DNA of 64,000 nt from Mycobacterium saskatchewanense (GCF_010729105.1 NZ_AP022573.1:2604001-2668000), one strand, 5' to 3'. Shown: positions 9,132 through 19,929, numbered from the stretch's first letter. Numbers and translations are program-made. Notes: a model not told the origin generated them from the sequence alone.

Positions 9132-9217
9132 GGCATCCAGCTTGGCCGAGCACGTCGTCCATGTCTTCGCCGCTGGCGTCCATGCACGGATACCGGCTAG
9201 CTGCAACCGAGTCGGGG

Positions 9218-11212
9218 TCAGCGCCGGCGTCGCGACCGCAGATAGTCGCCGACCACGGCCGCGCCCAGCCCGTCGAGGTCGGGCACCACGACCCGCCCCT
9301 CGACGCGGCGGGCGACCTGGTCGATGAACCGCCCCAGACCAGGGTCGCTACCCAGCCGGAAGATCGTGATCTGGGCGCCGAGCCGCGCCATCTCGTCGAA
9401 TCCGCGGACGGTGTGGGCGATCGTCCGCGGGTGCGGCGGGTAATCGAAGAACACGGACGTCCCGTCGCCGTCGAAATCCTCCAGGTGGGCGGTCGGCTCA
9501 CCATCGGTCACCACCAGCACCACCGGTTGCGCGTTGGGGTGCCGCCGCAGGTGCCGACCCGCCAGTGCCAGCGCATGATGCAGGTTCGTGCCCTGCTCGT
9601 AGACGCCTTCGAGACCCGTCAGCTCCGCGGCCGTCACGGTCCGCGCGTAGCGGCCAAATGCGATGATCTGCAAGGCATCCGCGCGGAACCGGGTGCTCAC
9701 CAGATGATTGAGCGCGAGGGCCGTCTGCTTCATCGGCAGCCAGCGATTCTCCATCACCATCGAAAACGAGGTGTCGACCAATAGCGCCACCGCCGCCTGC
9801 GTGCGGGTCTCGGTCTCCGATACCTCGACGTCGTCCACGGTGATCTTCAGCGAACCGGCGCGACCATCCGGGGACGACGTCCCCGCCTGCCGCAGCACCG
9901 CATTGGTCAGCGTGCGGGAGATGTTCCACGGCTCGGTGTCGCCGAACTGCCAGGGCCGAGTGGCACCCGTCAGCTCGCCCGCAGCGCCGGCACGCCGGAG
10001 TTCCCGCTCGCCGCGCCGACTGGAAAGCTGTTGCGCCACATCGCGTAACGCGGTCTCACCGAGGCGGCGCATGGCCTTCGGTGACAGTCGCCACTGGCCG
10101 TCCGAACCGCGGTCGAGGAACCCTTGATTGACCAGCGCGCGCTCCAGTTCGGCCAGGGTGCGGGCGTCGACGGCGGCCTCGTCGCCGAGCTGGCGCGCCA
10201 GCGCGTCGAGGTCGACGTCGTCCATGGTGGCGCCGGGGTAGCTTTGCGACAGCTGCTCCGCCAGCTGCTCGAGCTCGCCGACGTCAGCGAGCGCCTGCGT
10301 CCCCTCACCCATGCCGAAGGGGTTGTCTCCGGAGAACTCCTGCGATCCGGTCCAGTCCTCACCCGGCCGCGCCGCCTGTAGGTGCGCGTCGAGCCGATTC
10401 AACGCCTGCATCAAGTCCGGCGACCCGAACGCCTGCTGCGCCAGGGCGTCCAGCTCGGCGCGCTGATCGGGGCTGAGGCTGTTGCGGAATCGCTGCGCGG
10501 CGGCGGCGCGCTTGGCCAGCGAATCCATCAACTCGTCGACGTTGCGCGGGTTGTCCGGGAAGAACTCACCGTGCTTGTCCATGAAGTCTTGGAAATCCTG
10601 CTGGGTGTCCTCACCGCGGGAATGCTTGTCCAGCAGGTCGTTCAAGTCATCGAGCATGTCCTTGACACGCTGACGGTCCTCGTCGGTGGCGCCCTCCAGC
10701 GCCTGCTTCATGCCCGCGAAGCGCTGGTCCAGCATCTCGCGGCCGAGCAAATCCTTGATCTGCTCGTACTTTTCGCGTGCCTCGGGGCTGCGCCAATCGT
10801 AGTCGGATAGCTCCTGGACGGCCTTGGCCGGCGACGCGGGCAGCGCGTCCAGCTGCAGCTCGCCGAAGCGGGCGTCGTCGTCCAGCGCCCGTGCCAACTC
10901 TTTGCGCTCGGCCAGCACGGCCTCGTCGAGCAGTTTCTTGATGTCCTGCAGCGTGCCGTCCAAGTTATTGCGCCGCAACAACTCCCGTCGCCGCCGGTTG
11001 GCCTCCGCCGCCAGCCGGTCGGCGCCACGCATGTTCTCGGTGCCGCGCCGCAGCAGCTCGGACAGGGCGCGGCGCGGCGACGTGCCGGCCATGACGTCCT
11101 GACCGATCTGCTCCAGCGCCTCACGCAAATCCACCGGCGGGGCGAGCGGGTCGGGGCCGCCGGTGTACGCCGAATATCGCGAGGAGTGGCCCTTCGAGAA
11201 CGGTTTAGCCAT
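9218..11212 (-). CDS. VWA-domain protein paired with a MoxR-type ATPase (Rv0959-like)
   Basis: A 664-residue cytoplasmic protein. The N-terminal two-thirds is charged and helical (residues 20-430). The C-terminal third is a von Willebrand A domain with a MIDAS metal site (LLVDTSFSMVMENRW, then TDGEPTAHL). It overlaps the upstream ATPase gene by 8 bp, the standard arrangement in which a MoxR/BchI-like AAA+ protein and a VWA partner form a chaperone or metal-insertion machine. No chlorophyll genes are present, so magnesium chelatase is a family label only. Corresponds to Rv0959. Confidence 0.8.
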   Translation of the reverse strand: MAKPFSKGHSSRYSAYTGGPDPLAPPVDLREALEQIGQDVMAGTSPRRALSELLRRGTENMRGADRLAAEANRRRRELLRRNNLDGTLQDIKKLLDEAVLAERKELARALDDDARFGELQLDALPASPAKAVQELSDYDWRSPEAREKYEQIKDLLGREMLDQRFAGMKQALEGATDEDRQRVKDMLDDLNDLLDKHSRGEDTQQDFQDFMDKHGEFFPDNPRNVDELMDSLAKRAAAAQRFRNSLSPDQRAELDALAQQAFGSPDLMQALNRLDAHLQAARPGEDWTGSQEFSGDNPFGMGEGTQALADVGELEQLAEQLSQSYPGATMDDVDLDALARQLGDEAAVDARTLAELERALVNQGFLDRGSDGQWRLSPKAMRRLGETALRDVAQQLSSRRGERELRRAGAAGELTGATRPWQFGDTEPWNISRTLTNAVLRQAGTSSPDGRAGSLKITVDDVEVSETETRTQAAVALLVDTSFSMVMENRWLPMKQTALALNHLVSTRFRADALQIIAFGRYARTVTAAELTGLEGVYEQGTNLHHALALAGRHLRRHPNAQPVVLVVTDGEPTAHLEDFDGDGTSVFFDYPPHPRTIAHTVRGFDEMARLGAQITIFRLGSDPGLGRFIDQVARRVEGRVVVPDLDGLGAAVVGDYLRSRRRR

Positions 11213-12590
11213 AGACGGTCTGGCCCTCCCCGGACACCTTGTCGATCCGCTTGGCCAGGTACAACGCCTCCAGCGCCAACTCGAGCGCCGCGGCCCGCTC
11301 CCCCACCGACTGCGCGTTCACTTTCTCCGCGATCTTGTCCACGACCGGCAGGGCCGGGACCGCGGCCAGCACGTCCTTGGCCGAGACGCGCTCGCCCGTG
11401 GTGACCGCCGAACCCCTTTCCACGGCGGCTACCAGCGCGCCAACGTCGATGCCGCCCAGCACCCGCGACGCGGTGTCGGCGGTGGCGCGGCGCAACAGGT
11501 GTTCGAGCACCGCCTGCTCGCGGCCTTCCTCGCCGGACTCGAATTCCAGCTTGCCGCGCAGGACGTCGATGACCGTTCCGAGGTCGACCACCCGGGCCAC
11601 CGGATCGGTCTCCCCCAGCACGGCCCCGCGGTGCCGGGCGGCCGCCGCCACCGTCTCGGCCGCCGCGATCGCGAACCGTGCCGAAACGCCGGAGCGCTGG
11701 TCGACCGAGTTGGACTCCCGCAGATAACGGGCGAAGCGGGCGATCACCTGCATCAGGTAGTCGGGCACCTGCGCGCTCAGGTGGGCCTCCTGGACGATCA
11801 CGCCCACCTCGGCGTCCAGCTCGAGCGGGTAATGCGTCCGGATCTCCGCGCCGAACCGGTCTTTCAGCGGGGTGATGATCCGCCCGCGATTGGTGTAGTC
11901 CTCGGGGTTGGCGCTGGCGACCACGAGCACGTCCAGCGGCAGGCGCAGCGTGTAACCGCGAACCTGGATGTCGCGCTCCTCCATGACGTTGAGCATCGAC
12001 ACCTGGATGCGCTCGGCGAGGTCGGGCAGTTCGTTCACCGCGACAATGCCGCGGTGTGCGCGCGGGATCAGTCCGTACGCGATGGTCTCCGGGTCCCCGA
12101 GGCTGCGGCCCTCGGCGACCTTGATCGGGTCGATGTCGCCGACGAGGTCCGCCACGCTGGTGTCCGGGGTGGCCAGCTTCTCGGTGTAGCGCTCGCTGCG
12201 GTGCTTCCACTCCACCGGCAGGTCGTCGCCCAGCGTGGCGGCCTTGCGGATCGACTCCGGCGTGATCGACGAAAAGGGGTGCTCGCCCAGTTCCGACCCG
12301 GCGATCACCGGCGTCCACTCGTCAAGCAGCCCGACCAGGGCCCGTAACAGCCGGGTCTTGCCCTGCCCTCGCTCGCCGAGCAGCACGAAGTCGTGACCGG
12401 CGATGAGCGCCCGCTCCAGCTGAGGCAGGACGGTGTCCTCGAAGCCCAGGATGCCCGGCCACACCTCGTCTCCCGCGGCGAGCGCGGTGAGGAGGTTTTC
12501 CCGGATTTCCTGCTTGACTCCCCGTTCACGGTGACCGGCGGCACGCAGTTCGCCGACGGTGCGGGGCAGATGAGTCGGTGATGTCACCAC
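11205..12590 (-). CDS. MoxR/BchI-type AAA+ ATPase (Rv0958-like)
   Basis: A 461-residue AAA+ ATPase. Walker A is GERGQGKTRLL near residue 75; a later GIVAVNELPDLAERIQ segment carries the acidic ATPase site, followed by the VVASANPEDYTNRGRI sensor region. It probably remodels a target together with the VWA protein encoded downstream, with which it overlaps. The start is GTG; a second GTG follows directly, so the exact start is open. It is the fifth gene in the minus-strand run that starts with the Rv0954-like gene. Confidence 0.8.
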   Translation of the reverse strand: MVTSPTHLPRTVGELRAAGHRERGVKQEIRENLLTALAAGDEVWPGILGFEDTVLPQLERALIAGHDFVLLGERGQGKTRLLRALVGLLDEWTPVIAGSELGEHPFSSITPESIRKAATLGDDLPVEWKHRSERYTEKLATPDTSVADLVGDIDPIKVAEGRSLGDPETIAYGLIPRAHRGIVAVNELPDLAERIQVSMLNVMEERDIQVRGYTLRLPLDVLVVASANPEDYTNRGRIITPLKDRFGAEIRTHYPLELDAEVGVIVQEAHLSAQVPDYLMQVIARFARYLRESNSVDQRSGVSARFAIAAAETVAAAARHRGAVLGETDPVARVVDLGTVIDVLRGKLEFESGEEGREQAVLEHLLRRATADTASRVLGGIDVGALVAAVERGSAVTTGERVSAKDVLAAVPALPVVDKIAEKVNAQSVGERAAALELALEALYLAKRIDKVSGEGQTVYG

Positions 12591-12661
12591 TCCAAGCTAC
12601 GGCGTGGTGGGGCGTGCGTCATGCGCACGTTGTTCACCTCGGGCTCGTGATGCCCGGCCGT

Positions 12662-14245
12662 TCAGTGCGCGAAGTGGCGCGCCCCGGTCAGATACACGGT
12701 GACACCGGCCTCGGCGGCCGCCGCTGTCACCTCGTCGTCGCGCACGGACCCGCCCGGATGGACCACCGCCCTTACCCCGGCGGCGGCCAGCGTTTCGAGC
12801 CCGTCGGGAAAGGGGAAGAACGCGTCGGACGCCGCGACCGCGCCTCGGACGCGGTCCCCGCCTCGTTCGACGGCCAGCCGGGCGGCGTCGACCCGGTTGA
12901 CTTGGCCCATGCCGACGCCGATCGTCGCGCCCCCGTCGGCGATGACGATCGCGTTCGACTTGACCGCGCGGCAGGCCCGCCACGCGAAGACCAGATCGCT
13001 CAGCGTCGCGGGGTCGGCCGGGGAGCCGGTCGCCAGCGTCCAGTTCGCCGGGTTGTCGCCGTGCGCGTCCAACTCGTCGCGCTGCTGGACCAGCAGGCCG
13101 CCGCTGACGGGCCGCAGCTCAGTGCCGCCGGTCAGCGGCTCGGAGGCCACGAGCACCCGGATGTTCTTCTTGCCTGTCAGCGCTTCGAGGGCACCGGGCG
13201 CGTAGGCCGGAGCGATGATCACCTCGGTGAAGATGCCGCTGACGTACTCCGCCATCTCGACGCTGACTTCCGTGTTCGCCGCGATGACTCCACCGAAAGC
13301 GCTCAGCGGGTCGCACTCGTGCGCCTTGCGGTGGGCGTCGGCGACGGACACCGACGAGATCGCGATCCCGCACGGGTTGGCGTGCTTGATGATCGCCACG
13401 CAGGTCTCTTCGTGGTCGAACGCGGCGCGCCAGGCCGCGTCGGCGTCGGTGAAGTTGTTGTAGGACATCTCTTTACCGTGCAGCTGCTCGGCCTGCGCCA
13501 GGCCGGGCCACGCGGCGGGATCGCTGTACAGCGCCGCCTGCTGATGCGGGTTCTCGCCATAGCGCAGCATCGCCGATCGGCGCCAGCTGCGGCCCAGCCA
13601 TTTCGGGAACGCCGTCGGCGGATGCTCGGGCGCCAGGGTCGACTCCATCCAGCTCGCGACCGCGATGTCGTACTCGGCGGTGTGCTGAAACGCCAGCGAC
13701 GCCAGCGTTTTGCGCTGGGCGAGGGTAAAGCCGCCGTGCCGGACCGCGGCCAGCACCCCGTCATACCCGCGCGGGTCGGTGACCACCGCCACGCTCGGAT
13801 GGTTCTTCGCGGCCGCGCGCACCATCGACGGCCCGCCGATGTCGATCTGCTCGACGCATTCGTCGACGCTTGCGCCCGAGTCGACCGTCTCGCTGAACGG
13901 ATACAGGTTGACGACGACCAGTTCGAACGCGGCGATCCCGAGCTCCTCGAGGGCCTCGGCGTGCTCGGGTTTCCGAAGGTCGGCGAGCAGGCCGGCGTGC
14001 ACCCACGGATGCAGGGTCTTGACGCGGCCGTCGAGCACCTCGGGGAATCCCGTGAGTTCCTCCACGCGAGTGACCGGGATCGCTTTCTCGGCAATGGTTT
14101 TTGCCGTCGACCCGGTCGAGACGATCTCGACACCCGCCTCGGCCAGCCCGCGGGCGAGGTCGATGAGCCCGGTCTTGTCGTACACGCTGATCAACGCGCG
14201 GTGAATGGGCCTTCTCGCCATCTCACGCCAATCCTCGGTGCTCAT
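12662..14245 (-). CDS. purH: bifunctional AICAR transformylase / IMP cyclohydrolase PurH
   Basis: A 527-residue enzyme doing the last two steps of purine synthesis: formylation of AICAR and ring closure to IMP. The N-terminal cyclohydrolase domain (about residues 1-200) has ISVYDKTGL and STGSTAKTI. The C-terminal transformylase domain has [28 protein letters not shown] with the catalytic Lys-His pair, and the closing [11 protein letters not shown]. The internal ATG gives MSTEDW, like the M. tuberculosis protein; an ATG six codons earlier (14263) overlaps the purN stop as ATGA and could instead be used through translational coupling. Confidence 0.93.
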   Translation of the reverse strand: MSTEDWREMARRPIHRALISVYDKTGLIDLARGLAEAGVEIVSTGSTAKTIAEKAIPVTRVEELTGFPEVLDGRVKTLHPWVHAGLLADLRKPEHAEALEELGIAAFELVVVNLYPFSETVDSGASVDECVEQIDIGGPSMVRAAAKNHPSVAVVTDPRGYDGVLAAVRHGGFTLAQRKTLASLAFQHTAEYDIAVASWMESTLAPEHPPTAFPKWLGRSWRRSAMLRYGENPHQQAALYSDPAAWPGLAQAEQLHGKEMSYNNFTDADAAWRAAFDHEETCVAIIKHANPCGIAISSVSVADAHRKAHECDPLSAFGGVIAANTEVSVEMAEYVSGIFTEVIIAPAYAPGALEALTGKKNIRVLVASEPLTGGTELRPVSGGLLVQQRDELDAHGDNPANWTLATGSPADPATLSDLVFAWRACRAVKSNAIVIADGGATIGVGMGQVNRVDAARLAVERGGDRVRGAVAASDAFFPFPDGLETLAAAGVRAVVHPGGSVRDDEVTAAAAEAGVTVYLTGARHFAH

Positions 14246-14259
14246 CGGTTGGCCGCCTT

Positions 14260-14889
14260 TCATCCGATCGTCGCTTGTCTTCCGACCAAAGTCAGGCCGC
14301 CCGTCGCGATGGCGGCCACCACATCCACCAGAAGCTTCCGTTCGGTGACTTTGATGCGTTCATGCAGAAGCCCTTCGTCGTCGCCGTCGAGCACCGGAAC
14401 GGCCTGCTGAGCCAATATCGGTCCGGTGTCCGTCCCGGCGTCCACCAGGTGCACCGTACAGCCCGTGACCTTGACACCGTAGGCCAACGCGTCGGTCACT
14501 CCGTGCGCGCCCGGGAACGCGGGCAGCAGCGCGGGGTGCGTATTTATGACGCGGCCGTAGAACCGCGACAGGAATTGCGGCCCAAGGATTTTCATAAACC
14601 CGGCCGAGACGACCAGGTCCGGCGAGTGCGCGGCGGTGGCGGCGGTGATCGCGGCGTCCCACGCGTCGCGGTCGGGGTGGTCGCCGAGTCGGACGGTGAA
14701 GGTGGGCAACGACGCGCCGCCGGCGATCTCGGTGGCCAGGCAATCGCGGTCGGCGCCGACGGCGACAACCCGCGCCGGGAACTCGCCGACGGCGGCGTCC
14801 AGCAGAGACCTCAACAGCGAACCCGCTCCGGACGCCAGGACCACCACCCGCGCCGGTGCGCTGGGGGGCACTCGGAGGGGTTCTTGCAC
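14260..14889 (-). CDS. purN: phosphoribosylglycinamide formyltransferase PurN
   Basis: A 209-residue GAR transformylase using 10-formyl-THF in the third step of purine synthesis. The formyltransferase motif [16 protein letters not shown] supplies the catalytic Asn and His, and DAGTDTGPI the catalytic Asp. The N-terminal [16 protein letters not shown] is the phosphate-binding loop, with a Leu where many orthologs have Asn (GSNLR). The start is GTG. The stop overlaps the upstream in-frame purH ATG. It lies between perM and purH in one transcription unit. Confidence 0.92.
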   Translation of the reverse strand: MQEPLRVPPSAPARVVVLASGAGSLLRSLLDAAVGEFPARVVAVGADRDCLATEIAGGASLPTFTVRLGDHPDRDAWDAAITAATAAHSPDLVVSAGFMKILGPQFLSRFYGRVINTHPALLPAFPGAHGVTDALAYGVKVTGCTVHLVDAGTDTGPILAQQAVPVLDGDDEGLLHERIKVTERKLLVDVVAAIATGGLTLVGRQATIG

Positions 14890-14950
14890 ACGGCGAGCCT
14901 AGTCGGGCGACGATGCGCGCCGACACGGCGCTGCAAACCCGCCAGAATGC

Positions 14951-16315
14951 TCACTCAGACGACCGCTCGGGCTCCTCGGGCGGCGGGGGCTGGTCGGCGA
15001 TCTCCTCGGGGACTTCCTCGTCGACCTCCTCGTCAACCTCCTCGGGGACCTCCTCGGAGACCTGGTGCGCACCCTCCTCAGGCCCTTCGTCCTCCGGCTC
15101 GTCGAACAGCTCCGCGAAGTCGGCCGGCTCCTCCGCGGCCGGTGGGGGCGCGGGCCTGGCCTTCGGCCGCCGCGGTCGGCGCCGGATGCCGCCGGTCATG
15201 ACCACCGTCACCCCGCCAACGACCGCAAACCAGAAGAAGACGCCGACCACCAGGGCGCCCTGGTCCACGCCGACGTGGCCGAAGTTGCCCAGTGCGCCGC
15301 TGCCGCCGTACGCAAGCAGCGACATCACGGCCGCCCCGACCACCGAGGCGACCAGGAGTTTGGCGAGGGCGGGAATAAGCGGCAGCGCACGGCGCGCGCA
15401 TTGCTGCCCGACCGCCACACCCGATGACGCGCCGACGATGAGCAGCGCCACCCACACCGGGCCGAGCGGCGGCCTGGGCGCCGCGGCCAGGATAGGCAGT
15501 GCCGGGATGTCGCCACCGAAGACCGTGAACGAACTGAACGTGGCGAAGCCGAGGTGCGCGCTGGACCCCACCGCGACGGCCGAGGTGCCGACGATGACGT
15601 TGGGTGCGTACAGCACCGACAGCACCGTCAGGCTGAACTGCCCGAATATCGAATCGGTGATGCCGTACAGCTCTTGCATGGTCGCCCAGTGGACCACCAG
15701 CGATGCGGCGGTCACCATCCCCGACAAGCCGACCAGCGCCAGCACGCCGGCTGTCGCCCCGCGCAGTGAATCGCTCAGCCAGTTCGGCAGCGGCGACGCC
15801 GCCAGCGCGCGCCGCCCCACCCGGGAGTACACGCCGACCGCGGCGCCGACGGCGTGCACGACCAGCACGCTGACGAACGCGCGCAGGGCACTTGGCGTCT
15901 GCAGCTCCGTGATCACCGTGGATGCGTCGTGAACGACCGCCAAGGCGATCGCTGTCATGAGCAGGGGACCGCCGAGCGCCGAAGCCACGACCCAGCGGAC
16001 CACCAGCCACGAGGAATACGGAGAGGTGGCCCGCGCCGTGCTTCGCGCCGTGGCCCACACCATCAGCAGGACGGGTAGCAGCGGCAGCGCGCCTAATTCG
16101 TGGCCGCCGATCGAGATCGGCACCTGATGCACGCCGAGCCACATGCTCGCAATGGCGCCCAGCGCACCCGTCATGTCGCTGTTGGCGATCAGCAACTGAA
16201 TCAAGGTGACCGCGGCGATGATGACCAGCGCCACCACCGCCGGGCCGAAGGCGACCCTCACGAGGTCACGCGCCTGGCGGGCGCCCGCCGCCCGGTTGTC
16301 CTCCACCCGCGTCAC
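14951..16315 (-). CDS. perM: integral membrane cell-division protein PerM (DUF6350)
   Basis: A 454-residue polytopic membrane protein with around ten hydrophobic segments between residues 20 and 380, then a cytoplasmic tail very rich in Glu, Asp and Pro ([14 protein letters not shown]). It corresponds to Rv0955/PerM, which in M. tuberculosis supports cell division and persistence in the mouse. The start is GTG following the Rv0954-like gene by 39 bp, and purN follows 61 bp downstream. The acidic tail is built from repeated EVPEE/EVDEE units and may vary in length between strains. Confidence 0.82.
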   Translation of the reverse strand: MTRVEDNRAAGARQARDLVRVAFGPAVVALVIIAAVTLIQLLIANSDMTGALGAIASMWLGVHQVPISIGGHELGALPLLPVLLMVWATARSTARATSPYSSWLVVRWVVASALGGPLLMTAIALAVVHDASTVITELQTPSALRAFVSVLVVHAVGAAVGVYSRVGRRALAASPLPNWLSDSLRGATAGVLALVGLSGMVTAASLVVHWATMQELYGITDSIFGQFSLTVLSVLYAPNVIVGTSAVAVGSSAHLGFATFSSFTVFGGDIPALPILAAAPRPPLGPVWVALLIVGASSGVAVGQQCARRALPLIPALAKLLVASVVGAAVMSLLAYGGSGALGNFGHVGVDQGALVVGVFFWFAVVGGVTVVMTGGIRRRPRRPKARPAPPPAAEEPADFAELFDEPEDEGPEEGAHQVSEEVPEEVDEEVDEEVPEEIADQPPPPEEPERSSE

Positions 16316-16354
16316 TCTTGGCGCACGTCTCCTACTAGGCGCGCAACCGCCCGG

Positions 16355-17284
16355 TTAAGCCGGCGCGGGCCCAGAGGGTGACGAAGGCGACTGCTGCTGG
16401 CCCTGCCCGTAGGGCTGCTGGCCCTCGGACTGGCCGGAGTAGTTGGCCGGGGCCGACCCCGCTTCTGATCCCGAACCCCCGCCGGCGGAGGGCGGCGGGC
16501 TGAAGCTGGGGAAGCCCGTGGGTGGGGTGTTCGTCCCGTGTTGCTGCGCCGACGGCTGGGGGCCCGACTGCGGCTGCGCGCCGAAGCCTCCCGTCGGAAC
16601 CGCGCTCTGCGTCGGCGCCTGGCTCGACTGGTACCCGCCGTACTGGGCGCCGTAGCCGGACGGCTGCTGTTGTTGCGGGTTGTGCGACTGCGGTCCGCCG
16701 TGCTGCTGCTGACCGTAGTAGGGCTGTTGGCCGTACTGCCCGTACTGGCCGTACTGGCCGCCGTACTGCGAGTACGGGTCGTACTTGGGGCGCGGGGCCG
16801 GCGGGGTGATGACGCCGGCGTCCAGCAGGAGCGCGACGACGGCCGCGATCGCCTGCAGCACGCTGCACGCCACCAGGGGCCACATGGCCCAGCCGATCGA
16901 CACCGCCGACGGCGTGTTGATCGCCTCGCTGATGGCCAGCAGCGCACCCAGCACGGCGATGGCCCCGACGACCGCGAGGTAGTTCCTGGCCTTGGGCAGC
17001 AGGCTCAGGCCCGCGAGCAGCGCGGCGAGCACCGCGACGATCACCGCGGTGCCGGCGTCACCGGCGCGCCCGCCGGCGCCCGGGCCGAGGTCGGCGTTGT
17101 AGGTGAAGGTGGGCCCGAAGTTCAGCAGATACACCGCCAGGCCCAGGACCGCCACCGCGACGGTCAGGTACAGGGGAAGCTTGCTCTTGCCGTCGTCGTC
17201 CTTGGCGAACGACGGGGTGCCGCCTGAATAGGAGCCGCCGGGCTGCGCGGGTGGGTATCCGGGACTACCGGGCGAGTAGGTCAT
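16355..17284 (-). CDS. Rv0954-like antigenic membrane protein (DUF5336)
   Basis: A 309-residue protein, family of the mycobacterial 34 kDa antigen. The order is a short Gly/Pro/Ser-rich N-terminus, four hydrophobic helices between about residues 38 and 160, then a long low-complexity tail rich in Gln, Tyr, Gly and Pro ([17 protein letters not shown]). GGAGGA 5 bp before the ATG fixes the start; the longer upstream frame has no ribosome site. It heads a run with perM, whose product acts in cell division, so an envelope or septum role is plausible by association. The Q/Y/G tail is disorder-prone and may self-associate (inference). Confidence 0.82.
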   Translation of the reverse strand: MTYSPGSPGYPPAQPGGSYSGGTPSFAKDDDGKSKLPLYLTVAVAVLGLAVYLLNFGPTFTYNADLGPGAGGRAGDAGTAVIVAVLAALLAGLSLLPKARNYLAVVGAIAVLGALLAISEAINTPSAVSIGWAMWPLVACSVLQAIAAVVALLLDAGVITPPAPRPKYDPYSQYGGQYGQYGQYGQQPYYGQQQHGGPQSHNPQQQQPSGYGAQYGGYQSSQAPTQSAVPTGGFGAQPQSGPQPSAQQHGTNTPPTGFPSFSPPPSAGGGSGSEAGSAPANYSGQSEGQQPYGQGQQQSPSSPSGPAPA

Positions 17285-17461
17285 GACTCCTCCAGTTGCT
17301 TCCAGTGCCTTGATGTGCTTTAGCGGACGCCTCTGTTGCAGTGCGACGCTGTGCTCCCAGGTGACTCGATCAACCACGCTAGCGCACGTACGGATGCCGG
17401 CGGCGGAGCCACCGCCCCGCCGCGCGGCCACCGGAACGGCCACCCGCTTGCCCAACGCAGG

Positions 17462-17475
17462 TAGAACACGTTCTA
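17462..17475. promoter_or_regulatory. KstR-type operator
   Basis: TAGAACACGTTCTA: two perfect inverted half-sites TAGAAC/GTTCTA with a 2-bp centre, matching the published KstR consensus TnnAACnnGTTnnA. It ends 9 bp before the ATG of the LLM oxidoreductase, where a bound repressor would block transcription. KstR represses cholesterol catabolism genes, so this gene is probably sterol-induced. Confidence 0.8.
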
Positions 17476-17484
17476 ATTCTGTCC

Positions 17485-18333
17485 ATGGACTACGGGCTCG
17501 TGCTATTCACCAGCGATCGGGGCATCTCGCCGGCGGCGGCCGCCAAGCTTGCCGACGACCACGGCTTTCAGACCTTCTACGTGCCAGAACACACACACAT
17601 CCCGATCAAGCGGGAGGCGGCCCACCCGACGACCGGCGACGCCTCGCTGCCCGACGACCGCTACATGCGGACGCTAGACCCATGGGTGAGCTTGGGCGCG
17701 GCGTGCGCGGTGACCTCGAGGGTGCGGCTGTCCACGGCGGTGGCCCTGCCCGTCGAACACGACCCGATCACGCTGGCGAAAAGCATTGCGACGTTGGACC
17801 ACCTGTCGGGCGGGCGGGTGAGCCTCGGCGTCGGGTTCGGGTGGAACACCGACGAGCTCGCCGACCACGGGGTACCGCCCGGGCGGCGTCGCACCATGCT
17901 GCGGGAGTACATCGAGGCGATGCGCGAGCTATGGACCAAAGAGGAGGCCGCCTACGACGGCGAGTTCGTCACGTTCGGCCCCAGCTGGGCTTGGCCCAAG
18001 CCGGTGCAGCCGCACATCCCCGTCCTGGTCGGCGCGGCCGGGAACGAGAAGAACTTCAAGTGGATCGCCCGCAGCGCCGACGGCTGGATCACCACTCCGC
18101 GCGATTTCGACATCGACGAGCCCGTGAAGCTGCTGCAGGACACCTGGGCGGCCGCCGGCCGCGACGGTGCGCCGCAGATCGTCGCGCTGGACTTCAAGCC
18201 GGTGCCCGAGAAGCTTGCTAAATGGGCCGAGCTCGGGGTGACCGAGGTGCTCTTCGGCCTGCCGGACCGGCCCGAGGGTGAGATCGCCGCGTACGTCGAG
18301 CGGCTGGCCGGCAAGTTGGCCGCTCTCGTCTAA
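17485..18333 (+). CDS. LLM-class F420-dependent oxidoreductase (Rv0953c-like)
   Basis: A 282-residue luciferase-like TIM-barrel oxidoreductase. Family features are the N-terminal [17 protein letters not shown], the EHTHIPI segment, the [21 protein letters not shown] block and a late [17 protein letters not shown] helix. Such enzymes usually use coenzyme F420. It is monocistronic, preceded directly by a perfect KstR operator and followed by a long hairpin. A role in sterol side-chain or ring metabolism is inferred from the operator only. Corresponds to Rv0953c. Confidence 0.85.
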   Translation: MDYGLVLFTSDRGISPAAAAKLADDHGFQTFYVPEHTHIPIKREAAHPTTGDASLPDDRYMRTLDPWVSLGAACAVTSRVRLSTAVALPVEHDPITLAKSIATLDHLSGGRVSLGVGFGWNTDELADHGVPPGRRRTMLREYIEAMRELWTKEEAAYDGEFVTFGPSWAWPKPVQPHIPVLVGAAGNEKNFKWIARSADGWITTPRDFDIDEPVKLLQDTWAAAGRDGAPQIVALDFKPVPEKLAKWAELGVTEVLFGLPDRPEGEIAAYVERLAGKLAALV

Positions 18334-18338
18334 CCCCG

Positions 18339-18396
18339 CGAGCAGACGCAAAAGCGCCGCGACACGCCGTCTGCGGCGCACTTTTGCGTCTGCTCG
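18339..18396. terminator. bidirectional hairpin between convergent genes
   Basis: Left arm CGAGCAGACGCAAAAGCGCCGC (18339-18360) pairs with 18373-18396 over 22 bp with one 2-base bulge, leaving a 12-base loop. It lies between two converging genes and would act on both strands. No U-tract is seen. Confidence 0.7.
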
Positions 18397-18408
18397 TGCA
18401 AGATGGTG

Positions 18409-19929
18409 TCAGGCCAGGGTGCAGCGGTTGCCGTAGTCGAAGGACCGCACCCGGACCCGGTGCCCCAACGGGTCGCCCTTGATCAGCAGCGCGATCAATT
18501 CGTCGTCTTCGGTCGTCGACAGGAACCGGCTGCCGTCGTCCAGCCGGCCGATGATGATCCCGGTCGCTCGCCCGTCGTCTCGCCGCACCGTGTAGGTCTC
18601 GACGGTGCCCGCCCCATCGGCCTGCTCGGTCACCGCCACCGTGGGCCAGCCGTCGACCTCCGCCTGCGCCTGAGCGCTGCGGTCGGGCTTCCATTCCGTC
18701 GGAGTGGTGGAGTACACGCCGACCGAGTACTTGCTCAAGATTCCGCCGTTGGCGCCGACGAGGCCGAATTCGCCGGGCCTGCTTCGCAATTGCTGGACGG
18801 TCTCGGCGATTGCGTGCATCGAGTAGTTGTTGCCCGCGCCGCCGAAGAACGGCAGCCCGCCGGTCAGGGTCAGGCCGCGCGGATCGTCGGGCGCAATGCC
18901 CATGCCGTCGCAGATGTTGAACACCGGCACCGGAAAGCAGCTGTACAGATCGAACGTGGCGATGTCGTCGACGCCGACGCCGGCCATCACCAGCGCCTCA
19001 CGCATGGCCAGCACGGCCGACGGCGCGTGCCCGAGGTCCGGGCGCTGCAATAGGGACTGCTCCTCCAGATCGGCGTGGCCGTGCAGGTATACCCACCTGT
19101 CCTCGGGCACCCCGAGGCGACGGGCCGCCTCAACCGACATCAGCAGCGCGGCCGCGCCCTGATTGACCTGGTCGCGGGCGACCATCAACCGCGGGTACGG
19201 CTCCGCGATCATGCGGTTGCTCTCGGTCACGGTGAGCAGCTCGTCGATCGTCCGTTCGACCGGGGCGGCCGCGAAGGGATTCCCCGCGGCGATCTTGGTG
19301 AACGGCGCGAAAAGCTCCGCCATCCGCCGCCGGTACTCCGCCGGCCCCAACCCGGTCCCGGCCCGGCGGGCGTTCTCCAGCAACGCGTACTGGATCGGCG
19401 CGCTGGTCAGCCCGTGGCTGACGGTGTACCGCGAGACGAGCTTCTCGATGCCCTGGCCCCGGTCTTCAAGGTCACCGTCGACCGTCTCGGTGAAGTCGGG
19501 CCGTGCTTCGGCCTTCGCGAAGTAGCGCAGCGTCGAGGTGGCGTCCGAACCGAACACCATCGCGACCTGGGAGCGGCCCGCCGTGATCTCCCCCGCCAGC
19601 TCGCTGATCAGGTGCTGGGGGCCCTGTCCCCCAACGATTTCGAGGATCGCGCGGCGCGGCGCGGCGCCGATGCGGTTGGCGACCGAACGGGGGTAGTCGT
19701 TCGACCGCCCCAGCGGGGCTTTGACCACACCCGAGATCTCGAACTGCCGCACGCCGGCCACGGTGTCGATGGACGCTGCGACGTCCTCGCCAGCGCAGTC
19801 ATCGACGGCGGCACGGGCAGCCGCGGCGGCCAGCTCGACGGGCGACATCCCACGGTAGGTCGCGTCGTCGATGCGTTCGGCGGCCTGCCCCACGCCGACG
19901 ACGACGGGGGTGTTCGGGTCGAGATTCAT
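18409..19929 (-). CDS. thiolase-superfamily protein (acetyl-CoA acetyltransferase-like)
   Basis: A 506-residue protein of the thiolase fold. Evidence is the N-terminal PVVVGVGQAAERIDD, the middle PYPRLMVARDQVNQGAAALLMS, the FDLYSCFPVPVFN segment and GGLPFFGGAGNNYSMHAI, all typical of acetyl-CoA acetyltransferase-like or SCP-x-type proteins. A canonical N-terminal catalytic Cys motif is not evident, so true thiolase activity is doubtful; it may act in a complex or on an unusual acyl-CoA. A C-terminal extension of about 100 residues (DGAGTVETYTVRRDDGR) looks like an OB-fold DUF35-type domain. Monocistronic; the counterpart is not at this place in M. tuberculosis as far as I recall. Confidence 0.72.
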   Translation of the reverse strand: MNLDPNTPVVVGVGQAAERIDDATYRGMSPVELAAAAARAAVDDCAGEDVAASIDTVAGVRQFEISGVVKAPLGRSNDYPRSVANRIGAAPRRAILEIVGGQGPQHLISELAGEITAGRSQVAMVFGSDATSTLRYFAKAEARPDFTETVDGDLEDRGQGIEKLVSRYTVSHGLTSAPIQYALLENARRAGTGLGPAEYRRRMAELFAPFTKIAAGNPFAAAPVERTIDELLTVTESNRMIAEPYPRLMVARDQVNQGAAALLMSVEAARRLGVPEDRWVYLHGHADLEEQSLLQRPDLGHAPSAVLAMREALVMAGVGVDDIATFDLYSCFPVPVFNICDGMGIAPDDPRGLTLTGGLPFFGGAGNNYSMHAIAETVQQLRSRPGEFGLVGANGGILSKYSVGVYSTTPTEWKPDRSAQAQAEVDGWPTVAVTEQADGAGTVETYTVRRDDGRATGIIIGRLDDGSRFLSTTEDDELIALLIKGDPLGHRVRVRSFDYGNRCTLA

